Of a DNA stretch of 64,000 nt, positions 11,801-23,800 are shown piece by piece. Each line of letters starts with the position of its first letter. Positions within the stretch are counted from its first letter, which is position 1. The DNA comes from Monosiga brevicollis MX1 (lineage: Eukaryota; Opisthokonta; Choanoflagellata; Craspedida; Salpingoecidae), in contig NW_001865068.1 in assembly GCF_000002865.3 (NCBI RefSeq), positions 124,357-188,356 of the forward strand, read 5' to 3'. The notes below the pieces were generated by a model. That model made no database searches and had not been told where the DNA came from. It worked only from the letters and a program-made list of their open reading frames with translations. A program made the position numbers and the translations under genes.

Positions 11801-14800
11801 TCGGTGCTCGAGAATGCAACGCAGGGCTTTCTGATTGGGCAGCTGGACATCATTGACGAGGACATGGTCGACTTCCCCATCTTCCAGCTCTCGGATGGTG
11901 CCGATGCACGCTTTGCAGTACGCGGTCGCAGCCTCGTCCGTGGGACAACGGCCCTCGACTACGAGGCGTCGACCTCGCACACGGTTGAGTTGCGCGTTGT
12001 CGAGAACTCACTTACAGCCTCATTTTTCAACCTCTCCATCAACGTCGTGAATGTGAACGAACCCCCGTCGTCCATCCAGCTCAGTGAGGCTGCGCTTCGG
12101 GAGGATAGCCAAGCCGGCACCGTGGTAGGGCGACTGACGGCCACAGATCCCGATGCGAACCAAACCCATGTTTTTTCCCTGGACTCGACTGCTGGCACTG
12201 ACCCGGAGGTCACCAGCATGTTCGTCATTCTGGGCGCCGAGTTGATCTACATTGGCAATGACACTGCCTTGATCAATTTTGAAGAGCGCACCTCGCTTAC
12301 CATTGCCGTGCGCGCTCTTGATGATGCGGCCTACAGCGTCGGTGCGCCCTTGGCCCTGACACGGCTTTTTGAGATTTCCATTACTGACGTAAACGAGCCG
12401 TTCAGCAATCCACGCTTCTCCAACACACTCGTACCAGAGGACATCAGGCCCGGCCAGCTCATCGCTAATTTGTTGGTCGTGGATCCGGATCAAGGGCAAA
12501 GCGTGACCTGCACACTTATTGACTCGGCCGGGGGCCGCCTTGTGCTTGAGGGTGATGCGCTGTTGGCTGGTCCCACATCCTTCGACCATGAGACGAGCTC
12601 GACGGTTTCTATCAGCCTGACCTGTCGCGACGACGGGCAGCCTCCTTTCACCAGCACCAGCAACATGACTTTCACCGTGCTGGACGTGCCCGAAGCCCCT
12701 CGACGCGTTGTCCTTTTGGGCGGCAGTGTCTCCGAGGCGGCAGCACCGGGCACGGTGGTTGGTGTTTTGGTTGCACAAGACGATGAGGGCAATGCCGTAA
12801 GCTTTGCACTTGGTGCTTCCAACGAGGCTGGACCCTTTGTCGTTCAAGATGTGTCTCTTGTTCTCAACGGCACACTGGACTATGAGGCACGACAGCACTA
12901 CAACCTGTCCATTGTTGCGACCGACAGCACCGGGCTCTCCACAGAAGCTTCAGTTTGGGTCAGTGTGACCAACGAACCCGACTGCGAGGCTGGTAGCTGC
13001 CTCAACGGAGCCACCTGCTTGGATGTGGGCGCTAATTTTACATGCATATGCGCGCCCGGCTTTCGTGGGCGCCGTTGCGAGCTCAACATTGATGATTGTT
13101 CGGGTGGACCCTGTGCCAATGGTGGTCTATGCATCGACGGCGTTGACAATTTTACGTGTGATTGCACAAACACCGGCTTTGAGGGCGCATTTTGCGTCGA
13201 GCCACAAGCCTGCGCCCCGCCACCCGCGAAGCCACACGCTAGCTTGCTGACTGGTGACACACCGCGCTTTGGTGATGACATCGCGTATTCTTGCACCCCT
13301 GGCTTTAGCGCGGATGGCACCCCTTCTGGTGCCAACATCGTGCATGAGCGTTGCACGGCGCAAGGCACAGTCTCCAACACCAGTACGTGCCTTCAAATCG
13401 ACTACTGCGTTGGTGAACCATGTGCCAACAATGCGTCTTGCACCAGCGAGGATTTGCGGTACCTTTGTGCCTGTCCGTCAGGGTTTACTGGCACCAACTG
13501 TGAGCTGCCTTTGCGCTGTGCACGGGAGAGCCCCGTCATCATCACAGCCAGCGATCAGCTGGCGGCCTTGTCAGCGTGCCTGACCTTTGACAACGAATTG
13601 ATTATCGCCAACATGACGACCAATTTTGATCCCGCCTTCTTAACACCTGTGCGTGCCTTTCGCGGAGGCCTGCAGCTCGTGAACTTGCGTTTAGCATCTT
13701 CTGCTTCTGCTGCTGCATCTGGCGAAGGCCCCCAACAGGTCGAATGGTCGGCTAGCGAAATGAAGGGCTTGCAGCTCTCAGGCATTTCGGCAGCACACAA
13801 TGTGGAGCTCGTCTTACCCAACATCACGGTGCTTGATGGCTCGCTGACGCTGCTGCAGGTGGCACGCAACGTTCAACTGGCTGCTCCTCAACTCAATCGC
13901 GTCGAGGGGGATGTGGAGGTCCGCGCCACCAATTGGACGCAGCTGACGGGTCTTGATGCTTTGGTTGAAGTGTATGGGTCGGTTGTGCTTGCGGAGAACT
14001 TGGTCTTGCGAGGTGTGGGCACTTTGGATGCGCTGCTTGTTGTTCGTGGAAGCTTGGAGGTGCATAACAATGCAGCATTGGCAACGCTAATGCAACCAGC
14101 CAACTTGGTGTCGGTGGGCGAGGACGTTCTTGTGACGGGCAACAACGTGTTGCGCGACGTCAACGCGCTGGCCGCACTGCAGTTTTATGGACGGTTTCTC
14201 ATCATCCGGAACAATCCGCTGCTCTGTTTCATTGGTGAACATCCCTTGAGCAGTATCCGTGCGCTGGAATCGGGGACCGATGCCCCCTCACTCCTAAATA
14301 ATGGACAAGACTGCGCAAGCAATCGCACGGACGCGGACAATGACGGCGTATTTGATGACGTGGACAACTGCGTCACCATCGCCAACCCAAGTCAAGCGGA
14401 TGCCAACGCAAATGGTTTGGGTGATGCGTGCGACTGTTTTCCGCTCGATCCTTGCCTCAATGGCGCCACTTGCAGCGTCGATTCTACGCAATTTGCGTGT
14501 GCGTGCGCTCCGACCTTTACTGGTCGCACGTGTGCCATTTCGACATTGGTGCCCACCCCACGCTTTGGTGCCTCTGCTTCGGCACTTCTCAGCGCTGCAG
14601 TGACCCGCCAGGCTGACGACACTTTTGCAGTCGCTGCCCCCGCGTTGGTGGGCGCTGACTTGGGCGGCCAAGTGCTAGCATCCGCGTACTTGGCTGGCCG
14701 TGCTGGCCACTCCACTGTCTCGGTCAACTCCCTCGAGGCCACAATTCTCCACTTGATTCTGTTTGACGCTGACGATGCAAGTGCTGGCAATGCACCGTAT

Positions 14801-17800
14801 CTCTCCTTCAACCAGCGCACACTGCGGGCATTGGTGACGGTACAGGACGGCTTGGGCAACGCCAATGTTTCGTCTGCGACGATTGTCGTCCAGATGGACA
14901 ATGGTGTTACCACCCACCGAGACACTTGCACGACGTCGCAGCCCAGTGGGCACTGCCTCGTGACAACCTCGGTCCCCGAGGCATTCTTTGCCATCAACGC
15001 ACCGACCAGTGTGCAGATCACAGCGTACTTGCTTGATCAACCTCAGGTTGCGACCGCGAGTCAGATGTTTACGGTGGAGCCATACCCTGTGGTGGGAAGC
15101 ACCGATGCGGTGGCTCTATACGTGCCGGTGACGAGCTGTGCTCCGAACCAAACATTCACAGCCGCGGTACTTGTCCGGACTTCGCAATCGTTGGGTGCGT
15201 TTGGGCTGGTCCTCACTTTAGACAGCGCCTTGAGCGTTGAACGTGCCGACTTTGACGTGGCCAATTGGCAAGTGACGACCCGCGCCGTGACTGCCTCGGG
15301 TCGGTACGTAGCGGTGGGTCGCCGAATGCCCAGATCTGGTGCGGCCGTCTCTGCAGCTGGCGAGACTGTGCGTCTGCTTTTGCTGACCATGCGAGTATCC
15401 AGCGAGGCTGCAACACCAACCACACCCACCATGTCCCTGAACGTCACCCAGCTATTGGATACCAGTGGCCGCTCCTTGCTGTCAGCCTCTGACCTTCCAC
15501 GCCGAGCCGATCATTTTGATTTTGAAGGCAGCAACCACGTCGGTGCCCGCGTTTTGGTTGAGGAACCTGTGGTGCTGCGCTTGCAGGCACGTTTGCCTCG
15601 AGCTCAACTCATCAATACCGCGCGCCTCACGGGGATTACACGACGCGTGCCGCTTGTGGTTCTCGCGCTACGATCAGATGGCCTTGTTGTCGAGTTGCAG
15701 TCAGGCCTCGCCTGCGCCACTGCTCGCATGGCTGTCGCGCGTACAAATGCAGGCTGCACCGCCCTCGAGGTCGTGGGCTCTGAGACGGCCGGTGAGGCCG
15801 AACTGGCAGTATCAGTGGCTCTGGGGAGCCTGCGCACCACCGTGATGGCTCGCGTTTGGTTTCCCGTGTCTACTCAACTCGTGACCAGCACCCGTGATCT
15901 GCATCCAATCCGTAACCTGCTCGATCTCAATTGCAATCAAGTATATCAGCGGGCTCGCGTGGTCGTCGAAAGTACTTTTCAGGCCGGTACCAGCTCTTTC
16001 TCGGTTGATGTCACCTCCCTGGCCGCAGCTCGTCTACGCTCCAGTTCCCCGGCTGTTGTGGCCATAGAGGCAAACGACTCGCCTCTGGTGGCGCCTCGAG
16101 TTGATGCTGTGGGTCAAAGCCCAGGCTTTGCTCTCGTTTCCTGGAACAATGCAGCTGGCATTGTGCTGGCAAGCGAATTCTTCTTTGTGTCGGAGAGTCT
16201 GGCCACGGTGCAAAGCATATTTCCGGCCGTTGTAACGGCTGTTGAAGTAGAGGCCAGTCCGGCGGAGGCCGGTCCTGATCAATCGGTCTTGATTAGGGCA
16301 GTCATCCGCGATGAGCTGTTGTCCCTCGGCGAATCGGCCAACATTGCTGTGAGCGGGGTCTTTGCTGATGGCGCTCGTGACTTGTCGTTTTGGTCCAACA
16401 TCTCGCTGAGCAGCTTGAGCCCCTCTGTGGCATGGATTGATGGTAGCAACCAGATCAACCCCTTGGCTTCAGGTGTCGGTGACTTGCGAGCTGAGCTGCG
16501 ATCCGCATGCCCGGCAAACCCTCAAATCGTTGCCACAGGTACTGGCCCCATTCGTGTCATGTTACCCACCGTCGTCGGCCTTCAGGCGTCATTGGCAGAA
16601 CCGATAATCTACACAACCTCCACTGTCTCGACCGACGTCGTGCCTACAACCACCCAGCTGCTGATCTCGTTGACGTTGAGCAACGGTCAGATGCGTGATG
16701 CGTCGCGAAATCCAGCTGTTAACGCACGCATTGTCGACGTCACACCCTTGACCAGTGAGAACGAGCCATTTGACGACGCTGCGCTGCGGGCTGGCGTACA
16801 GCTGGCTCGTGCCAGCCCCGTAGAGCCGTTCTTCCTCTCGACCACGAGTCAAGCCGTCGTGCCAACCCGTGTTGTACTCGAGGTTGGCCTGGCAAGCAGT
16901 CCAGAGCTCGTGCAAAACGTTTCAGTGATCGTGGATGTGCTTTCTGGTTTGCTCCTCACCGTCCGCCCCCTTGTCTCGGTCAGGGCAGATGAACCGACCG
17001 AAGGGTTCCATCGCATGCCGTTGACGGGTCACTTCTCCGCTTTACAGGTCCACACTTTTTTGGAAGCAACCGCTGGCACTCGAGTCAACATTACGAGCGC
17101 TGAAGGCCTCTCCTTGACCAGCACTGACAATGCTGTGACGCTGGATGGCAATCGGGTCGAGTTGGATTCGGCATTTTCTGGTCAAAGCGTCGGGTTGACC
17201 GCTAACTTTAGTGGCTTTGCGGAGACGTTGGAGCTTAGCGTTGAGCAGGATCCTGTGTCAGTCAGAGTGGTTTATCTGTCCATGGACTCAGATGCCCTGG
17301 TTGACTCGGCTCCGCGCGACACGGCAACCACCCTTTCAGTAGATGTGGAACTGGCTGATGGTGCTCTTCAGAACAACGTTGTGAGTCAGGGTGAGGTACT
17401 CATCCCCGATTACGTGACCTTCACCTCCTCGAACCCGCAAGTGCTTCGCGTGAATGCCACGACGGGCACTCTCGCTCTTCTTGGAACGGCAGCCTTTCCC
17501 GTCACAATCACTGCAGCCGTGGGGCAAGCAACTGCGGAGCTGGAACTGAATGCCAATCTGTCGCCCTTGGTGGGTGACATTGATCTTGGAAATTCTGCAA
17601 CACCGGCCATATCCATCCTGGGGCCCGGAGAGGTCGCTTGGATCTCCGTTTTTGCCAATGTGTCAGGGGTGATGATGCGTGGTTTTGATTTGACCGTCAC
17701 CTCGGCCTCCAGTAGCACCGTCTCCCTTGAGGGAGCAGTTTTGGGCCGTGATGTCACGGGGCAATTTATGACGGCACAACAGACAGCAAGTAGAGTTCGT

Positions 17801-20800
17801 TTTGGTGCCGTGGTAGCAGCGGTGACGGGTGGTCGTCTCGAGATAGCACGTGTGCAATTGCGGGCAGGTTCTTCCGCCAGTGCTGCGGCCACGACAATCA
17901 GTGTCACTGTCAACGACCTCTTTGACCAGGACTTGGCGATCATAGGTGCGCCCACTCCGCGCCTCGCCATAGCTGGAAGCAACGTACCCGTAGTGGTGCG
18001 GAGTGCCGGCAGTGCAGCGGCAGGCCTTGTGGCCTTTTTGCCGAGCACCATTGAAGAAGCCAAACAACGCGCTCGTCGTGCGCACACGTGTGATGAATCT
18101 CCGCCAGGCGATGTCAATGGTGATTGTGTATTTACACTGCGAGATGTGGCTTTTGTGAATGACTACGCAGCAGATGTACTCGCGGGTATCCCCCCGCCCA
18201 ACGTGACAGCAGAAGTGTATGCCGAGATGGATGTCGACCGGGACAACACCATCACGGTGGGCGACAGCGCTCTCTTGGCAGATATTCTCTATGGTGTGGT
18301 TGACTTTGTCCGAGTATCAACCGCCACGCCCAATGAGACGTTACAAACATGCGCCACTGCCATCACAGCCCAGGTTCTCACCTATGATAACATGCCTTCA
18401 GAGAGACCTGTGCGCCTTTTTGCTGTGATGCGGGGCACGGCTGATCTTAGCCTGGAATGGGGTCGCCGCGATGGCGGCTGCGGCACCAACTGCGTTGTGT
18501 ACGAATTTGCCAATAGCAGCATGCCTGGTGAGTATGTGCTGGAATTCGATGGCTCAACGACGACTGACGTTTCGTTCTATTACCTTCAAATTCATCTCAA
18601 CGATACAAACACCAGCTATGCAGAGCAGTTTCGCATCTACGCTCCAGCAGTTGCGAGCGGAGGCTCAACAGCTGCTTATCAGCTGCCTGTAGTTGATAGC
18701 GAAGGTGTGCCCTTGCAGTTTCCGGCAGGATCTTATGGATCGGTCGAGCGGCTGGGTTCCATCACCGAGCCAGTGTTTTGCTCTGCGTCCAGCTCAACCT
18801 CGACATCTTCAACCACAAGCTCGTCCACCTCTACCTCTACCTCTACCTCTACCAGCTCCAGCACAAGCTCTAGTTCCACAACCTCTTCTTCAACAAGCTC
18901 TAGCCCTAGCTCCAGCTCTAGCTCTAGCTCTAGCTCTAGCTCTAGCTCCTCTACCTCTACCTCTACTTCAACTTCCAGTTCCACCTCTTCTTCTACCAGC
19001 TCCAGCACATCTACTTCCACTTCCACCTCTACTTCCACTTCCACCTCTACTTCCACTTCCACCTCTACCTCCACTACCACTTCTACTTCCACTTCCACTT
19101 CCACGTCTTCTTCAACAAGCTCAAGCTCCTCTACCTCTACCTCTACTTCCACCTCTACCTCCACTTCTACCTCCACTTCCACTTCCACTTCCACATCTTC
19201 TTCAACAAGCTCAAGCTCCTCTGCCTCTACCTCTACCTCCACTTCCACCTCTACCTCCACTACCACTTCTACTACTAGCTCCACTACCACTTCTACCTCC
19301 ACTTCCACTTCCACTTCCACATCTTCTTCAACAAGCTCAAGCTCCTCTACCTCTACCTCTTCCTCCACCTCTACCTCAACTTCTACTTCTACTTCTACGT
19401 CTTCATCCACCACAACATCATCCACCTCATCATCCTCAACAAGCTCAAGCTCTTCAACCTCCACCTCCACTTCCACTTTTACTTCTACCTCGATAAGCTC
19501 AAGTACCAGCACGTCAACAATTTCATTTGCAGACTTTCCCGATATTGCAGGCTATGGTGTCCAATTTATCGGTCGTGTGCTCGGAGAACCCATGCCTCGT
19601 CGCTTCTCAACGGCAAACGTCACTGCAGCCATCTTGGCCAACTTTGAGTCAACGGGGAACGTTACATCGTGCTCCAGTGTTTGTGATCTCATTGCAGTTT
19701 GTCAAGGCGTATACTTTTATCAAGAATCTGGAAATCCCTTCTGTCGTTTACTGCGTGCGCTTGGAGCTCCATCTGGCACGATTGAGTCTGAGCCCTCTTA
19801 CAGTTTGCGCAAGCTTGTTGATCCGACCTCAACGTCACCGACCATCACCTCGATGCCAACGACCGGGACGTTACGTGCCACCTCTTCCTCGTCTTCATCC
19901 TCATCCTCATCCTCGACCTCGACCTCGACCTCTATTTCCACTTCCACCTCCACTTCCACCTCCACTTCTACCTCTACCTCTACTTCTACCTCTACTTCTA
20001 CTTCTACTTCTACCTCTACCTCTACTTCTACTTATACCTCTACTTCTACCTCTACTTCGACCTTTACTTCCTCTTCCACTTCTTCTTCCACTTCTTCTTC
20101 CACTTCTTCTTCCACTTCTTCTTCCACTTCTTCTTCCACTTCTTCTTCAACGAGCTCAAGCTCGAGTTCCTCCACTTCCACTTCAACCTCATCCTCATCC
20201 TCCACCTCTACTACCACCTCCACCTCCACTTCCACTTCCACTTCCACTTCCACTTCCACTTCCTCCTCCACTTACACTTCCTCCTCTTCTTCAGCTTCAA
20301 CTTCCACCTCCACCTCCACCTCCACCTCTTCCTCGACCGAAACTGTCCCCCCTTTTGTTGTGGAGGAGATGGTGGGCAATTTCCAACTTCGATTCGTAGG
20401 AAAGCTGAACAACAACCGCAGGCCGCTTATGTTTGGAACCTCGTTCAACAATAGCGTGCGAGTCGGCCGCTTCTTGGGGCGAGACAAGGATTTTTGCGCT
20501 GGCGTTTGTGAAGGCTTAACTGCCTGCGTTGCTTTTGTAATGTATCTTGAGAATGATCGTCAGGCGTGCAACTTACTAGCAGATGTTGGTGATGGCCCCA
20601 TAACAACGACTGAACCATCTCTCTCCTACAGCTGGGTCTCGACGTCTACCAGCACCTCGACGTCTACCAGTACATCGACTTCCACCAGCACCTCGACCTC
20701 AACCAGCACATCGACTTCTACCAGCACCTCGACTTCCACCAGCACCTCGACTTCCACCAGCACCTCGACCTCAACCAGTAGTTCGACAACCACAACTCCG

Positions 20801-23800
20801 TTTGTCGCAGAAACGGTCGTGTCGGGGTTTGACATTGTCTTCAAAGGGCGGCTTGAAGAAAATCCAAACCCACGCGTCTTCTCGACGTTTATGGATGACG
20901 ACAGCTTAATTGGAGAACTGAATGGCTCTCCAGCTTTTTGCGCCTCGCTCTGCACTCGTGATATTGGCTGTGCCGGTTTTGTGCTTTACAATCAGTTCGA
21001 ACAAACTATGTGTCGGCTATTGTCAACCATTGGCAATGAAAGCGGTGCCATGACTACGATGCAGAGCTACAGTTACGCTCGCCTCCTGCAACCAGGTACG
21101 ACGAGCTCCACCAGCACATCAACAAGCTCGTCAACTTCCACAAGCACATCCACCTCAACCAGCACGAATACAATCACGGTGCCCTTTGTGGAGCCTACAC
21201 CTCCTGAGCGTTTTGAACTGGTTTTACAGGGTGTTGTCAATGGCAACCCTGTTCCAGAGGTCTTCAATACGACAGGTGCTCTCTTGGGCTTCTTAACTGC
21301 CGCGAGCCTGAAGCAGTGTGCATCCATATGCCTCACTCTCAACGAATGTTATGGCTTTGTTGTGCGCCCCACTTTGACCTCTAACATTCAATGTCTCCTG
21401 GTGACTCGAGCCGCGGTACTTTCTGCTGTGCCTGACGAAGCGCCCTCGTACTCTTTTGGTCGAATTCTGCTACCGGGCACCACTTCCTCCACCTCCACCT
21501 CCTCCTCCACCTCATCGTCCTCATCATCTTTCACTTCGACGTCGACCTCCACCTCCACTTCCACCTCCACCTCGACCAGCACAGAACAAGTCGTGGTGCG
21601 AGAGGAAGTTGATGGCTATGAGATCGTTTTCGTGGGGCGCCTTTCGGGCAACCCCATGCCAGAGCGCCCCGTGCAAGTCATGTCCGTTAGTACATGGCTC
21701 GCCAATTACCCCGCGCCAAGTGCTAGCGGCTGTGCTGAGGTTTGCGATTTGCTCGCAGACTGTGCCGGCTTTTATTTTGCATATGAGTTCTCGACGGACC
21801 AGTCACGTTGTCGTCTACTATCCGTGTTGGACCCCAATCAGAGCGAGTATGAGCCTCTGCAATCTTTCACCTATCAAAAAGTAGAAACATCGACGACGTC
21901 CATGGCAACCACGTCCATGGATGGCAGTGGCGATGACGAACTCACTACAACTGCTGCCACCACCCTTATGAGCACCTCGTCAACCAGCACCTTCACCACT
22001 ACCACTACCTCATCAATCACGTCCACCACCACCACCTCATCAACTACCTCCACCACCACTACCTCATCAACTACCTCCACCACCACTACCTCATCAACTA
22101 CCTCCACCACCTCATCAACTACCTCCACCACCACCACCTCATCAACTACCTCCACCACCACTACCTCATCAACTACCTCCACCACCACTACCTCATCAAC
22201 TACCTCCACCACCACTACCTCGTCAACTACCTCTACCTCTACCTCGTCAACTACGAGGACTTGGTTGGCTTATGACGCCCCCATGATACCTTTGTTCGAA
22301 ACCAAGGTGTCGCGATGCCACAGGTGCCGAGTGTTTTCAATCAAGCGGACCGTATAGTTGCTCAGCTTCGGTCATCATCGCCCCTTCAGTGCGCAGTGCT
22401 CTGTAACACCATCGACTGTGGTGCTTTTACCTTCTCTCCAGTCGAGAACCGCTGCTTATTCGTATCTAGCGATGCTGATCTATTGACCCTAGTCTCCACC
22501 GATGAGGCTATAGTTACTTATCAGCGTGCTTTCCTTCCTCGAACCACTTCAAGCACTTCCTCTTCTACTTCAACATCCGCTAGCTCCTCATCCACCTCCA
22601 CCTCCACCTCCACTTCTACCTCCACCTCCACTTCCACCTCCACCTCCACTTCCACCAGCACACCGGCCTTTTTGGACCTTGTAATTCCTCCAGAACTAAC
22701 GGAGAGGTTCACCATTCAATTTGAGGGCCGCGTCAATGGAGAACCCAACCCACGTCTGTTCACCACGGTGTTCGACGAGGCCAGCCTGGTGGGCTTAGTG
22801 CGGCGCTCGTCAGTCGGGACGTGCTTCCGGGTCTGCGATGATGTATATGCGTGCGATGGCTTTGCAATTCTTGAAAGCAATGGAGGTTTTGAATGTCGTT
22901 TGCTCTCTGACCTGGGTGCTCCCGAGGGTGTACCCACCACGATTCCCTCATATAGTATCGCAAAGGTGCGCCTGCCAGCGACAACTTCGAGTACCTCGTC
23001 CAGCACCTCGTCCAGTACCTCTACCAGCACTTCTACCAGCACCAGCACTTCTACCAGCACCAGTACATCAAGCATGACCTCGTCCAGCTCTTCCACTTCC
23101 ACCTCTACCAGCACGTCAACCACCACTTTTCTACCCACGATGGACCTGGCGCGATTCGAGCTCGTCGCGCGAGGTCAGGTAGAGGGCGAGACGATGGCTC
23201 AACGCGCCATTGTGACGGAAGAGAATCAACTTGGTGCTTTCATGGGTGTATCAGTTGCACAGTGTCGTTCATTCTGCTTGAGCATACTTGAATGCAGTAT
23301 TTTGCAGTTGGAAGCAATTGGCGACGGTATGTTCCGTTGTGTCTTCTTGTCGGGGGAGGCTGACTTGGAGCCCACTATGGAGCAATCCTATACCTATGCC
23401 CGCATATTTTTGCCCGGTACGACCACCAGCACTTCCACGTCAACAAGCTCGTCGACGAGCTCCAGTAGCTCCACGAGTACCTCGACCAGCTCTTCCACAA
23501 GCACATCGACGAGTACTTCGACTATGCCTTTTGCTCCGCGCCCGCAGATTCGTGGCTATGGCTTACGCTTTGTAGGCCGCATCCTAAATGAAATGTCACC
23601 CCGCCGATTTTCAACTTCCAACGATGCTGCGGCCGTTTTGGCTGATTTTGAGGCCACCAACAATGAAGTGTCAGAGTGCACAGATGTGTGTGACCTGATT
23701 GAAGCCTGCATGGGGGTGTATTATTTTGAGGGGACTGAGCACAGCCAATGTCGCCTGCTGCGATTTTTGGGTGAAGACGATGGTGCACCTGAAGTTGACC

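Noticed and set aside
11213-12898. Two minus-strand open frames of 255 and 292 residues inside the cadherin array
   Set aside because: No recognisable domain; they lie opposite well-supported cadherin repeats and reflect the GC-rich codon pattern.
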